Numbered from the stretch's first letter, positions 40,801 through 48,393 are shown. The stretch: 64,000 nt of DNA from Bifidobacterium rousetti (GCF_008698235.1 NZ_PEBH01000001.1:1-64000); one strand, 5' to 3'. Notes: generated by a model from the sequence alone, not told the origin. Made by a program: numbers and translations.

Positions 40801-41730
40801 GAACACTCCGACCAGCCCGCCCACCGCGCCAGCAACCACGGCGAACACGCCGGGGGCCGCGTTCGACAATCCGTTCATCGCGTTCGTGATCGACGGCATG
40901 GCCTTGTCGACGATCTCGACGGTGCCTTTCTGGACTGCGGCCTGCAGGTTGCCCCATGCTCCCTCGAACGTACTCGTGCTGGTAGCGGCCTGCTTCGCGA
41001 CGTCCGAACTGCCGAGCTGCATCACCGCGTCATTGAACTCCTGCGCGGTGATCTGGCCTTTTTCCATGGCGTCCCTGAAGTTGCCGACATACGCGCCGTT
41101 GGCCTTCATGGCCTCCTGCAGTTTGCCGGACGCCCCCGGGATCGCGTCGGACAACTGGTTCCAGTTCTCCGTCGTCAACTTCCCGGCGCCGGCCGTTTGG
41201 GTCATGACCATGCCGACCGACTTGAATGTCTCTGCGTTGCCTCCGGCCACGGCGTTGAGGTTGCCCGCCGCCTCGGCGAGCTTCTCGAAATTCGGGACAC
41301 CGTTGCTGGCGAGCTGGGCGGTCATGTTCTGAATGTCGCTCAGATCGTACACTGTCTGGTCCGCGTACCGTTGCACGCTGTCGGTCAGTCCGGCGATCTG
41401 GTCTTTGCCCATGCCGGCGAACTGCAATGTCGACGCGAACTTCTTGGTCGCATCCGACGCTTCGACGGCGCCGGACACGATGCTGCCGAACGCGATGCCG
41501 CCCAACGCGGCGGTCGCCACGCCGGCGAGGCTCTTGAACATGCCGCCGACGCCCTTGATGCCCGAGCCGAACGCGCCCTTGAACCCGCCTCCGGCCTTCT
41601 CGCCGGCCTGCTTGCCCGCGTTCGCGGCGGCCGGGTTGAACGCGGACGCGATGTCCTTCTGGATGCCGGGCATGGCCGGCAGGATCGTGACGAACGCCTT
41701 CGCGACCTCGACTCCATCGCTGCTGGCCAT
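37879..41730 (-). CDS. Tail tape measure protein with lytic transglycosylase domain
   Basis: 1283 residues. It sets tail length and leaves through the tail tip. Gly/Ala-rich N-terminus with the tape-measure core (about 95-270), hydrophobic stretches (about 440-600), four tandem 45-residue repeats (about 670-849, DNA 39184-39723, pattern F-D-W-L-N-T-N-V...W...I...AW), then a transglycosylase-like domain near residues 1085-1180 (MNQESGGNPNAINNWD, GLMQTIPSTF, with the catalytic Glu in QESGG). That domain should cut the wall during DNA entry. Confidence 0.93.
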   Translation of the reverse strand: MASSDGVEVAKAFVTILPAMPGIQKDIASAFNPAAANAGKQAGEKAGGGFKGAFGSGIKGVGGMFKSLAGVATAALGGIAFGSIVSGAVEASDATKKFASTLQFAGMGKDQIAGLTDSVQRYADQTVYDLSDIQNMTAQLASNGVPNFEKLAEAAGNLNAVAGGNAETFKSVGMVMTQTAGAGKLTTENWNQLSDAIPGASGKLQEAMKANGAYVGNFRDAMEKGQITAQEFNDAVMQLGSSDVAKQAATSTSTFEGAWGNLQAAVQKGTVEIVDKAMPSITNAMNGLSNAAPGVFAVVAGAVGGLVGVFGQLGDAIGQAWSTVQGSDAFQTLSATLQSASGSVQAFVGSLGSMISGFSTGDGAVSTFSTIISGFSGLFTPIITAFSSVVGWVSKFITAMADTGAIQSFFTAWGDWIGGMAQFEGTIASIVTGMGSFASGASTASAAAGLVSAAMDAVSAAVQTAVGLLQGLSGWAADNTGLLQTAFAAIAGGFAAFKAYTVITAAVSALKGFNLATTAASVATKAATVAQAAFNAVMNANPVMLLVTAIGALVAALAWFFTQTETGRKLWSQFTGFLMAAAQAVGAWFSGPFVQFFQSTWQAIQTGFGAIGSFFSGVWDGIVSVAQTAAGIISTVWDGIVTAAKAAFTLIATVVLTPWQLALTELGKAFDWLNTNVFQPGWSAIQDVFSSAWSFIQTNIIKPFQDGLKTIGDAFDWLNTTIIQPVWNAILSTCTTAWNTLKTTVFDTWNAAVKAIGDAWNWLYTNVIQPVWNGIQTAFTTAWNIIKRVVIDAWNREIQGWGRIFNWLYNNVVKPVWDGIKSVFTSTWNWISRNVIDPFKQGVDNLGKAMQNMKDMASRAWDGLKEACAKPVRWVVQTVYEGGIRKVWNGVADAVGLKLKLPAGPKFARGGVMPGYTPGRDVMMAAVSGGEAIMRPEFTRAMGKDWIYMMNRLARQGGPKAVRQAVAGSMPAFRDGGVVGSIKSTLGNIADGVADFVSNPSGFVTNRILAPVKAQIAGWMTNPWNRMIVQMPVKWAQALADKAKDAIGSIGAGIGGAVSGMVTNFKASAGVAQWTPQVLTALAMLGQPASWLQTVLRRMNQESGGNPNAINNWDSNAKAGHPSQGLMQTIPSTFAAYAGPLRSRGILDPLANIYAGLNYAIHRYGSLAALNRPGGYALGGIVPMLAKGGTVIRDGVAMVGEKGPELLNLPAGAQVRPLGTTVVNQSYRTETAGTSDDDRLVDALATALERLPVVVTYSGARAAAIALAPAMSDEIGRLQMRGV
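39184..39723 (-). repeat. Four 45-residue tandem repeats in the tape measure gene
   Basis: Four in-frame units of exactly 135 bases, each beginning (F/W)(D/N)WL(N/Y) and ending near K-x-(I/W/L)-G-(D/R/K)-(A/I). A gain or loss of units would change tail length. Confidence 0.85.
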
Positions 41731-41742
41731 GCGCCGCCTCCC

Positions 41743-42458
41743 TTATCTGTTCCTGTGTTTTTCGGCGGCCTTGCGATGCCACCATTGGTTGAACCGGCTT
41801 GCCGGGATCGGGTCCCGTCCGTACCGTTTCACGTTCGAGCGGACGCCGGGACGCGGTATCGGCTCCGGCTTCCTCGGTTTCGGCCTGCCCTTGGGCGTGT
41901 CCCTGGCGGCCAGCTCCCAGCGCAGCATGTTCACCGCGTCCACCAGTGCGGCGGTCAGCATGTTGGCGCGCGTCCACCCGGCCAGTTCGGGCCGGGTCTC
42001 CATCAGGAGCGTGCTGTCCGGGCCGAGGTACTGGACGAAATGCCTCAGACTCGTCCAGTTCAGACGGTCGGGGACATCATCGAGGGTGTATCCGGTGCGG
42101 GTGAGGAGGTCATGGTCGAGGGCGCCCCCGTGCTCGTCGCAGAGACGGAGGAGCCCCGCGATTCCCCCAGATCACCGTTGGACGCGTCGCTCCACGCGGA
42201 CATGATCGCCTGCGTGAAGCTCAACGGTTTGTCGTCGAGGTCGAGTTCGGGGCAGTACTGGGCGAACACGCTGCTCATCCAGTCGTCCGCGGCCGTGCCC
42301 CTGGCCTGCTCGTCGTCGATCGACTGCAGGTCGAGGTAGGCGCGCACCAGCTTTTTCGGCAGGTATTCCATGAGCGGGATGTGGTGCACGCCGTCCACGC
42401 CCGGGACCGTGAAGTCGAACGTCTGGACCTGCGGTACGGCGATGTTGACGATGTTCAT
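41743..42458 (-). CDS. Tail assembly chaperone, -1 frameshift product (G-T type)
   Basis: Long form made by a -1 shift at GGGGGAA (42162-42168): 99 residues in the first frame, then 139 in the second, about 238 in all. The second part (LLRLCDEHGG..., TGYTLDDVPDRLNWTSLRHF) is a typical T-part sequence and has no good start of its own. The G and G-T proteins together hold the tape measure during tail assembly. Directly precedes the tape measure gene. Confidence 0.85.
42060..42458 (-). CDS. Tail assembly chaperone, short form (G type)
   Basis: 132 residues, unshifted reading. VPGVDGVHHIPLMEYLPKKLVRAYLDL and LDDKPLSFTQAIMSAWSDAS are typical of G-type chaperones. ATG 42458 is chosen because GAAAGGCAC precedes it; the ATG at 42482 lacks a site. 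The tail after the slip point is Ser/Thr/Pro-rich and probably functionless. Confidence 0.82.
   Translation of the reverse strand: MNIVNIAVPQVQTFDFTVPGVDGVHHIPLMEYLPKKLVRAYLDLQSIDDEQARGTAADDWMSSVFAQYCPELDLDDKPLSFTQAIMSAWSDASNGDLGESRGSSVSATSTGAPSTMTSSPAPDTPSMMSPTV
42162..42168 (-). promoter_or_regulatory. -1 frameshift site GGGGGAA
   Basis: Zero-frame G-GGG-GAA at the point where the chaperone frame must change. The open -1 frame starts in the same place and encodes the conserved T part. Confidence 0.8.
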
Positions 42459-42511
42459 GAGTGTGCCTTTCTTCAAAAACAAGTGCCTTTCTCCGTGCGA
42501 ATGAGGGGAGG

Positions 42512-42553
42512 TTCCCCGCGGGGCGAAGAAAGGTTAAGAGACCCCGCGGGGAA
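42512..42553. terminator. Hairpin between tail tube and chaperone genes
   Basis: 12-bp inverted repeat TTCCCCGCGGGG / CCCCGCGGGGAA (42512-42523, 42542-42553) with an 18-base loop; each arm is itself near-palindromic. It may trim or attenuate transcript between the abundant tube gene and downstream genes. Confidence 0.6.
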
Positions 42554-42661
42554 GAATTAGGACACCGACCCCGAGAGGTCAGATGGTGTAGGGGATGTTG
42601 GTGAACAGCCAGTCCGACGCTGGCAGGGTCGCGGCCCATGCCTGTCCAAACAGAGTGTGTT

Positions 42662-43012
42662 TCAGGTGATGCGGGTGAGCGTGGGCGTGATGGTCGCGTC
42701 AACGGTCACGTGTGAGACGACGCCGGCGCGCATCAGGTACGTGCCGGCGTCGACGGTGCCGCGATTCGGGTTCGCGGTGAGGGTCGAGAGTGTCGAACTG
42801 GTCTCGCTCGTCTTGATTAGTGACGCGTAAACGCCGCTATTGGGCGTGGTGGCGGACAGTTCGTAGTCGCCCGCCTCCAACGTGATACGGGCATCACATG
42901 AAGCCCAACCGGTCGCCGTGCCCTTCGCGCGCACGCCGTCACCATCCTGCGTGAACGTGATGCCGTTGCTTGTGGTAGGCAGGGCGGGGTATCGCCATGG
43001 GATCAGTTCATG
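42662..43012 (-). other. Out-of-frame last domain of the tail tube gene
   Basis: Open frame of 116 residues reading HELIPWRYPALPTTSNGITF..., joined to the previous segment only if one base of the G7 tract is skipped. The domain resembles the end of the tail-tip protein at 34331-35455. A GTG at 42934 could start a shortened form, but it would cut into the domain. A slipped or frameshifted extension is more likely than a separate gene. Confidence 0.65.
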
Positions 43013-43703
43013 CCCCCCCGTTGAAGCTGATGTCGGCGGGAGCCTCGAACGGCAGAAGCGTGCTGCCGGTGTTGCACATCGGCTTGACGTTCGTGACGGT
43101 GAAATCGCTTGCGGTGTTGTGTCGTCGGATTGCCATGAACACGGTTTTCGCGTCGGCTGGCACCACGCCCGTAGGCTTGAAGCTGTTGCGGGCGGGGCTG
43201 GTGAACATGTGCGTGGCGGCCGTGTTGCCGTTGAATTGCAACATGATTTCGAGTTCGTCGGGTAGGTCGTAGCATCCCAGCGTGAAGGTGGTGCCCGGTG
43301 GGAATGCCGCGATATCCTGTTCCCATTTCAAGCCCGTCCAGCCGGTCGCTGCCGTGCCGGTGAGGTTCAGCGTGCCGTCCTCGTTTACGGTCGCCTTGTC
43401 CCCGTTGAAGCCTGTGGCGGGACCATACCTGAGCATGTTCGACACGACCGTGACCGGTATCAGGGCCGTCACGGCCGAATCGGCCGTGGAAGCGACGGTG
43501 AGGGTGGCGGTACCATCCTTGACGGCGGTCAGCGAGTACCCGCCCTCAACGCTCTTGACCGACACGATGTCGGGATGGTCGAATACCACGGTCACGTCCT
43601 GTGGCGCCCCTTCGGGTAACACCCGTATATCCAATGCCACGGTCTCCCCGACCCGTAGGGTGACGGGGTTGGGAGAGACCGTGATGGATTCGGGGCCTAC
43701 GCT
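43008..43703 (-). CDS. Third segment of the tail tube gene (reached by -1 frameshift)
   Basis: 231 residues in the frame entered after CCCTTTA: an Ig-like (Big2-type) domain SVGPESITVSPNPVTLRVGE...VTVV, then a beta-sandwich domain (LRYGPATGFNGDKATVNEDG...FEAPADISFNGG). There is no start codon before the Ig domain; the GTG at 43640 would delete its first strand. It therefore is probably made only as a fusion. It ends at TGA just after seven Gs. Confidence 0.75.
   Translation of the reverse strand, partial: SVGPESITVSPNPVTLRVGETVALDIRVLPEGAPQDVTVVFDHPDIVSVKSVEGGYSLTAVKDGTATLTVASTADSAVTALIPVTVVSNMLRYGPATGFNGDKATVNEDGTLNLTGTAATGWTGLKWEQDIAAFPPGTTFTLGCYDLPDELEIMLQFNGNTAATHMFTSPARNSFKPTGVVPADAKTVFMAIRRHNTASDFTVTNVKPMCNTGSTLLPFEAPADISFNGGA
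43013..43019 (-). repeat. G7 homopolymer at a frame boundary
   Basis: Seven Gs on the minus strand (AAC then G7 then CATGAAC). With seven, translation stops at TGA 3 bases later. With six, the frame runs on through the domain at 42662-43012. It is either a phase-variable tract, a +1/-2 shift site, a mutation, or a sequencing error. Confidence 0.7.
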
Positions 43704-44515
43704 AAAGGGGCAGGAAGCACCGCCTCGCCCTTGCCGCGAGACTTCGCGCCCTGCACGGTCACGTCCACGACGGTCGCGACCTGCCCTTCGGTGCCGGACA
43801 CCTCACCGTTGGCCGGCCATGCCAGCCAGCCGTCTGCGGTCGCGCACACCGTGTCATATGCGACGGTCGGCTTCGCGTCGGCGTCGGTGATCATGTAGCG
43901 GCGCTGGAGACCATCGCCGACCGCTTCCGTGACCGCGAGGGTCTGACCGCCCTGACGGGCCGTGGCCGTCACCGTCAACGCGTCCAAGCCGAGCACGGTG
44001 AAGTCGAGCGTGGCCGACTGGTCGCCCGCATGCACGGTGATCGTGGTCTCGCCCTTCTTCAACAGGGTCAGAATCTTGCCGCCCGCAGGAGCACCGGTCT
44101 TCGTGAACGCGGCCACCTCCGGCGTGCTGGATTCCCATGTGAGGGTCTTGTCCGTCGCGTCGTCCGGCGTGACCTCGGTCGTCAACGTCACATCCGAACC
44201 CTCCACGCCCTGGTTCACGGTGCTGGTGATCCTCACCGTCTCGACCGGCACCGGGGCTACGGTGACGGTCAGATCGGGGGATGTGACGCCATCCACCGTG
44301 GCGGTGATGACGGTGGAGCCGGCCGTCTTGCCGGTCACGACGCCATCCGCTACCGTGGCGACATCCGGCTTGCTGGACGCCCACACGACGGTCGGCGTCT
44401 CAACCGGTGAATCATCCCCGTAGACAGCGCTGGCTTTCAGTGTGATGGTGCGTCCGATCAGCACCTCGGTCGGCGCGGCTCCGCCGTCAACGGCGGTGAC
44501 CGTCACCGACTTCAC
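43697..44515 (-). CDS. Second segment of the tail tube gene: Ig-like domains
   Basis: 272 residues holding two Big2-like Ig domains (about 1-90 and 90-175) and a third small beta domain. A GTG overlaps the preceding stop (GTGA), so it could start alone, but a CCCAAAA slip just before that stop joins it in frame to the tube protein. Ends at TAG one codon after the CCCTTTA slip site. Such domains are thought to give weak binding to carbohydrates on the host. Confidence 0.78.
   Translation of the reverse strand: MKSVTVTAVDGGAAPTEVLIGRTITLKASAVYGDDSPVETPTVVWASSKPDVATVADGVVTGKTAGSTVITATVDGVTSPDLTVTVAPVPVETVRITSTVNQGVEGSDVTLTTEVTPDDATDKTLTWESSTPEVAAFTKTGAPAGGKILTLLKKGETTITVHAGDQSATLDFTVLGLDALTVTATARQGGQTLAVTEAVGDGLQRRYMITDADAKPTVAYDTVCATADGWLAWPANGEVSGTEGQVATVVDVTVQGAKSRGKGEAVLPAPLA
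43703..43709 (-). promoter_or_regulatory. -1 frameshift site CCCTTTA
   Basis: Zero-frame C-CCT-TTA, a perfect X-XXY-YYZ heptamer, one codon before the TAG stop. Slipping gives CCC-TTT-AGC-GTA and enters the frame of the next Ig domain. Confidence 0.75.
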
Positions 44516-45399
44516 GCTTTTGGGGCGACAGTCACCTGAGCGGAAGCGGTCTTCGCACCATCATTCGTGGTGACGGTGACGGTCACCGGGTCCGCGTTCT
44601 CCTTCACGCCATGCACGACCACGGTCAGCGGGGAACCCACCTTGATCTGCGCGGTGGCGGTCTCATCATCCGAGGATGCGACCGTGTACGTCTGGTCGGT
44701 CGCATCATCCGGGGTGAACGCGACGGTGAGGTCGACGTCCTCGCCTTCGGTGACGGTCGCGGTCTCCGGGGTCAGGTCCACGCCGGTGACCGGCTTCTTG
44801 ACAGGGGCGACGCCGATCTTCTGGCCGTCGTCGAGCAGGATGTAGATGCTCTTGCCGTTCGCGTCCGGGTAGGTGGCCAAGTTGATCGGCCACGGGATCG
44901 GATCGGTCGCGTTGAACGTGATGTCATCGAATGACGTGGGCTGGGCGTCCGGCACGACGATCATGACGCGCGCGTCACCGTCCTTCATCCGGAACAGCCA
45001 GCTCTTGCGGGCGGGCAGTTCGGCGCCGATGCCGACGCGGACCTGCGTGCCGTGCTGGTCGTTCGCCTCCGCGGTGACCTCCACGTTGTTGTCTCCGAAC
45101 GCGTTCCTCAGCTCCGCGATGCCGGTCTCGATGTACGTCCATGACAGGGAGCCGGAGAACGTCTCGAGCACACGGCGCACGAGCGCGCCGCCCCACTCGT
45201 TGATGTCGTTCGTGCTCACGTCCGGCGTGAGCGTCAGACCGTCCGAGCTCACATAGCCGGAATCGCCGTTCGTGAACGCCTCGTCCAGCTCGTCGTCGAT
45301 GGTCTGCGGCAGCGGCGTGCCGATCGGGGCCGACATGATCGCGCCGGTCACCTTCTGGTCCGGGGTGCCGACCAGCACCTTCTTGGCGTTTACAGCCAT
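44512..45399 (-). CDS. Major tail (tube) protein with C-terminal Ig-like domain
   Basis: 295 residues. Residues 1-200 have the tube-protein plan of Gram-positive siphophages (AVNAKKVLVGTPDQKVTGAI, TLTPDVSTNDINEWGG, SLSWTYIET). Residues 205-295 are a Big2-like Ig domain (VTGVDLTPETATVTEGEDVD). AAGGAGGAG precedes the ATG. A CCCAAAA slip site near the end allows a longer form. The tube is the most abundant tail part, so most copies should end here. Confidence 0.9.
   Translation of the reverse strand: MAVNAKKVLVGTPDQKVTGAIMSAPIGTPLPQTIDDELDEAFTNGDSGYVSSDGLTLTPDVSTNDINEWGGALVRRVLETFSGSLSWTYIETGIAELRNAFGDNNVEVTAEANDQHGTQVRVGIGAELPARKSWLFRMKDGDARVMIVVPDAQPTSFDDITFNATDPIPWPINLATYPDANGKSIYILLDDGQKIGVAPVKKPVTGVDLTPETATVTEGEDVDLTVAFTPDDATDQTYTVASSDDETATAQIKVGSPLTVVVHGVKENADPVTVTVTTNDGAKTASAQVTVAPKA
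44518..44524 (-). promoter_or_regulatory. -1 frameshift site CCCAAAA
   Basis: Zero-frame C-CCA-AAA, a perfect X-XXY-YYZ heptamer, one codon before the tube stop TGA. Slipping gives CCC-AAA-AGC-GTG and enters the frame of the next Ig-domain segment. Confidence 0.78.
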
Positions 45400-45433
45400 G
45401 ATTGTCTCCTCCTTGATATGGGAAAACTGTGGT

Positions 45434-45850
45434 TTATCTGATGTCCGCCTTCACCACGGCGGTCAATGAGAACGAGCATCGGGGGATGCTCGGATGGTCC
45501 GGGTCGGGGTTCTCGTACGGCAGGGACAGCGCGCTCACCGTCTTCCAGTCGGTGAGCGCGTCCTGGTCGTAGGGGAGCCGGGCCGTGAGCATGTGCGCGT
45601 CCAACGCGGCGTCCATCGCCTGCTTCCACGTGGCCGCGTACACGTCCACGGACAGGGTCACGGAGTCCACGACGATGCCGTGCCGGTCGCCTCCGAGCAT
45701 GCGTATCCACGCGAACGGCAGCATCCGGTCGAAATCCTCGCGCAACGGCGAGCATCCGACGTTCAGCCGCACGCCGGCCTCATCGGACAGGGCGTCGAGG
45801 TCGAGGCGCAGCCGGTCGGCAGCGTCCACGGTTCTGACGAGATTGCCCAT
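45434..45850 (-). CDS. Tail terminator / completion protein
   Basis: 138 residues, immediately before the tube gene, where the tail terminator lies in HK97-type siphophages. TAATWKQAM-like helix and VDSVTLSVDVYAATW, then SLPYENPDPDHPSIPRCSFSL with a final beta strand, fit the fold. The name rests mainly on position and size. Confidence 0.6.
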   Translation of the reverse strand: MGNLVRTVDAADRLRLDLDALSDEAGVRLNVGCSPLREDFDRMLPFAWIRMLGGDRHGIVVDSVTLSVDVYAATWKQAMDAALDAHMLTARLPYDQDALTDWKTVSALSLPYENPDPDHPSIPRCSFSLTAVVKADIR

Positions 45851-45854
45851 ACGC

Positions 45855-46166
45855 TCATCCCCTCAGACTGGTTTCGAGCGTATGGTTCAGGGCTTGGTCC
45901 TTGCGTGCGAGCCACCCGTGCGGGTGCGCGTAGCAGACGGGTCGTCCGCCGCCGCGTCGGCCGTACTTGCCGTGCAGGCCCTCGGTGGACCGGTAGTCCT
46001 GTACGACGGGTTTGCGGCCGGTGCTCACGCGCGGCCCCCTGTATAGCACGTTGGCCCGGTGCGCGATGTCGGCGCCGGTCCGGTCCACGAGCTCCTGCAC
46101 GCTCTGGCTGTTGAGGATCTCGCCGAACGCCTTGCGGTTGAACTTCAGTCGAACGTTTTGGGCCAT
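45855..46166 (-). CDS. Tail completion protein, HK97 gp10-like
   Basis: 103 residues; basic (KFNRKAFGEILNSQSVQELVDRTG, GRRGGGRPV). Place and size match the HK97 gp10-type protein joining head and tail. Separated from neighbours by only 3-4 bases. Confidence 0.6.
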   Translation of the reverse strand: MAQNVRLKFNRKAFGEILNSQSVQELVDRTGADIAHRANVLYRGPRVSTGRKPVVQDYRSTEGLHGKYGRRGGGRPVCYAHPHGWLARKDQALNHTLETSLRG

Positions 46167-46169
46167 TGT

Positions 46170-46514
46170 TCACCCCTTCCAGTCGACGAGCTGCATGTGC
46201 AGGTGGTCGATCATGCCGGTCGGCCCCCTCCACGGCTGGACGCCGTCCTCGACCGCGTACGGGCGGCCGTCGATCAGTATCCGGTCGGACGGTTGGATGT
46301 CCGCGTCCGGGGGCAGCCATACGTTCCAGAGGACGGTGCGGTTCTCGACGCGCGTCCCGTCCGCGGACAGCTGCATGCCGCCCGGCTGGATCTCGCACCC
46401 GTCTATCGTGTGCGGTTCGGCGTGCTCCCAGTCGCGGATCATGCTCCCACGCTCCCCGATGAGGGGCGCGCGTTCCACGGTCAGAGGGGTCCGGCACCAG
46501 TCGAACAGGCTCAT
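46170..46514 (-). CDS. Head closure protein
   Basis: 114 residues. VLWNVWLPPDADIQPSDRILIDGRPYAVEDG is typical of the small beta-barrel stopper proteins of siphophages. The ATG overlaps the previous stop by 4 bases. Confidence 0.68.
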   Translation of the reverse strand: MSLFDWCRTPLTVERAPLIGERGSMIRDWEHAEPHTIDGCEIQPGGMQLSADGTRVENRTVLWNVWLPPDADIQPSDRILIDGRPYAVEDGVQPWRGPTGMIDHLHMQLVDWKG

Positions 46515-46933
46515 GGCGTGTCCGCCTCCCCGTTCGACAGGTCGATGCTCCAGAACCGCTGGACCCCGCACCCCAACTGCTGTTTCTCGTTGTTGTACAA
46601 AAACAGGGAGCCGTTCGGGTTGCTGTACGTCAGGCCGATGCTGACCTGACCGACCGACTGGCTGGCCTGCGTCACGTCCGCGCCCCCGTAGTCGGGGGCC
46701 GACATGGCGCGCCTGACCATCGCGCATGTGATGCGCTTCAACGTGGCCGGGGACGCGGAATACCAGCGTGGGCATTGGGTCATGATCACGTCGGCCGCGT
46801 CCTCGATCAGCACCTCGGCGCGGTCCCGCTCCTCGCTGGTGAGCGCATGCCACCGCAGTTCGAGGTCGTCGACCGTTGCGAACGGCGGCGTGGGCACGCT
46901 CATGCCCGGGTCGACGTCTTCCGGTTCGCTCAT
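46511..46933 (-). CDS. Head-tail connector (adaptor) protein
   Basis: 140 residues, helical (VDDLELRWHALTSEERDRAEVLIEDAADVI), followed by a C-terminal strand region (GLTYSNPNGSLFLYNNEKQQL). This is the plan of Gp19/gp15-type adaptors. Confidence 0.7.
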   Translation of the reverse strand: MSEPEDVDPGMSVPTPPFATVDDLELRWHALTSEERDRAEVLIEDAADVIMTQCPRWYSASPATLKRITCAMVRRAMSAPDYGGADVTQASQSVGQVSIGLTYSNPNGSLFLYNNEKQQLGCGVQRFWSIDLSNGEADTP

Positions 46934-46950
46934 GAGCGGCCTCCCTCCTG

Positions 46951-47385
46951 CTATTTGGCGGCCATGAGGCCGGCGTTGACGAGCGCGTCGCGCAGGGCCA
47001 CGTACTCGGCCTTCGTCGGACCGGCCCCGGCCGGGTCGGCGACATGCGCCGCCTGACGGACGATGCCGGCCGCGGTCGGCGTGGCGGCGGCTGGCGCCGC
47101 GGGCAGGTCGACGAAATCAAAGCCAGTGCCATCGGCCTTGACCTTCGGCACCTTCCCGTGGCCGGTGTTGCTGTCATAGGCGGCGAGCTTGATCGGGGTG
47201 ACCGCGCCGGTCGCGATCTTCTCCGCGGTGACGCTCCCATCCGCCGGCGTGGCGGGCTGGGACGAGCCGCCGCCCGTGATGTCGACCGGGTTGCCGTTCT
47301 CGTCGAACACTGCGACCGTGGCGATGAGCTCGCCCGGCTCCGGCTTGTCCTGGTGCACGAACTGCACCTGTCGGTTCAGACTCAT
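46951..47385 (-). CDS. Head fibre protein
   Basis: 144 residues directly after the capsid gene. N-terminal strand region (QVQFVHQDKPEPGELIATVAVFDENGNPVD), a Pro/Ala/Thr linker (ATPADGSVTAEKIATGAVT) and C-terminal helix (KAEYVALRDALVNAGLMA) match head-fibre proteins that decorate capsids. Confidence 0.72.
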   Translation of the reverse strand: MSLNRQVQFVHQDKPEPGELIATVAVFDENGNPVDITGGGSSQPATPADGSVTAEKIATGAVTPIKLAAYDSNTGHGKVPKVKADGTGFDFVDLPAAPAAATPTAAGIVRQAAHVADPAGAGPTKAEYVALRDALVNAGLMAAK

Positions 47386-47392
47386 GACGGCC

Positions 47393-48355
47393 TCACTTCG
47401 TGGTCGGGGCCGGTGCCGCCGCCTGCGGGGCGATCACGAATGCCGGGAAACGCTTCGTCTTGTCGGGCTGCACGTCGTTGATCGGGTTCGCGATCTGGAA
47501 GCCGACGCGGAACACGACGCGCATCGCGACGCAGTCCTGCTGCGCGAGGTTCAGCACGACCTTGCCGTTGTCGTCCGTGATGACCGCCTGGTCGAGCATC
47601 TTGTACGTGATGTCCTGGCGGATGCCGATCACGAAATTGCTCCAGTCGGCGCCGAGCAGCACGGCCTTCGTGGTGTCCCACGCGCCGTTGTCGACCTCGT
47701 TGAGCCCGTACCCGTACAGGGTGGACGGGGTGCCGGACGCGAGCGACGGCACGTAGATCGGGCTTCCGTTCGCGTTACGCAGGCCGATCAGCTGCCAGTT
47801 GAGGCCCGGCTGCGACGCGAAGCCGTTCATCGCGAACCCCTGTTCGGCGAGCTTCTGGCCCATCGTGGCCACGTCCTTGGCGAGATCCTTGCCCTGCGTG
47901 AGCGTGTTGCCGGCCGCGATGGCCTGCGGGACGATGCCCTCCGGGAACGAGGCGGGCTTGTCCACGCCGAACAGGGTCGCCTGATCCAGCTTGTAGCCGA
48001 GCGCGGCCGCCAAGCGGGGCTGGACCTCGGGCCACAGCGGGATGCCGGAGTCGGCGATCACGGCCTCCGGGATCGGCACGATCGCGGCCATCTCCTCGGC
48101 CGTGATGCTCAGACCGCTCCACGCCTGCTTCGTGGTCTGCTTCAACCCGGTGTCGCCGCCGACCCAGTAGGCGATCGGCTTGGAATCAAGCACCGGCTGG
48201 GTGCGCGTACGCGTCGACATGCGGATCTGACGCATGCGGGTCAGGGACACGCTGGACTTCGGCGCGTCCTGGATGATCTGGGTCGAATACTCGGTGGGGA
48301 TCAGACCGCCGCCGAGATCGCCGCTGGTGATGATGGAATTCACATTGGAAGCCAT
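47393..48355 (-). CDS. Major capsid protein, HK97 fold
   Basis: 320 residues. E-loop and spine region near LIPTEYSTQIIQDAPKSSV...MRQIRM, P-domain GLSITAEEMAAIVPIPEAVIADS, and the terminal FVIGIRQDITYKMLDQA...CVAMRVVFRVGFQI are typical of HK97-type capsids. No delta domain is seen; a separate scaffold gene precedes it. Confidence 0.92.
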   Translation of the reverse strand: MASNVNSIITSGDLGGGLIPTEYSTQIIQDAPKSSVSLTRMRQIRMSTRTRTQPVLDSKPIAYWVGGDTGLKQTTKQAWSGLSITAEEMAAIVPIPEAVIADSGIPLWPEVQPRLAAALGYKLDQATLFGVDKPASFPEGIVPQAIAAGNTLTQGKDLAKDVATMGQKLAEQGFAMNGFASQPGLNWQLIGLRNANGSPIYVPSLASGTPSTLYGYGLNEVDNGAWDTTKAVLLGADWSNFVIGIRQDITYKMLDQAVITDDNGKVVLNLAQQDCVAMRVVFRVGFQIANPINDVQPDKTKRFPAFVIAPQAAAPAPTTK

Positions 48356-48393
48356 CTGACTGCTCCTTTCGGGATAGCGGATTATGAAGGGGG

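Noticed and set aside
42662..42934. Separate gene started at GTG 42934
   Set aside because: The conserved domain begins about 26 residues before that codon, so it would be truncated.
43008..43640. Separate gene started at GTG 43640
   Set aside because: It would remove the first strand of the Ig domain, which is continuous back to the CCCTTTA slip site.
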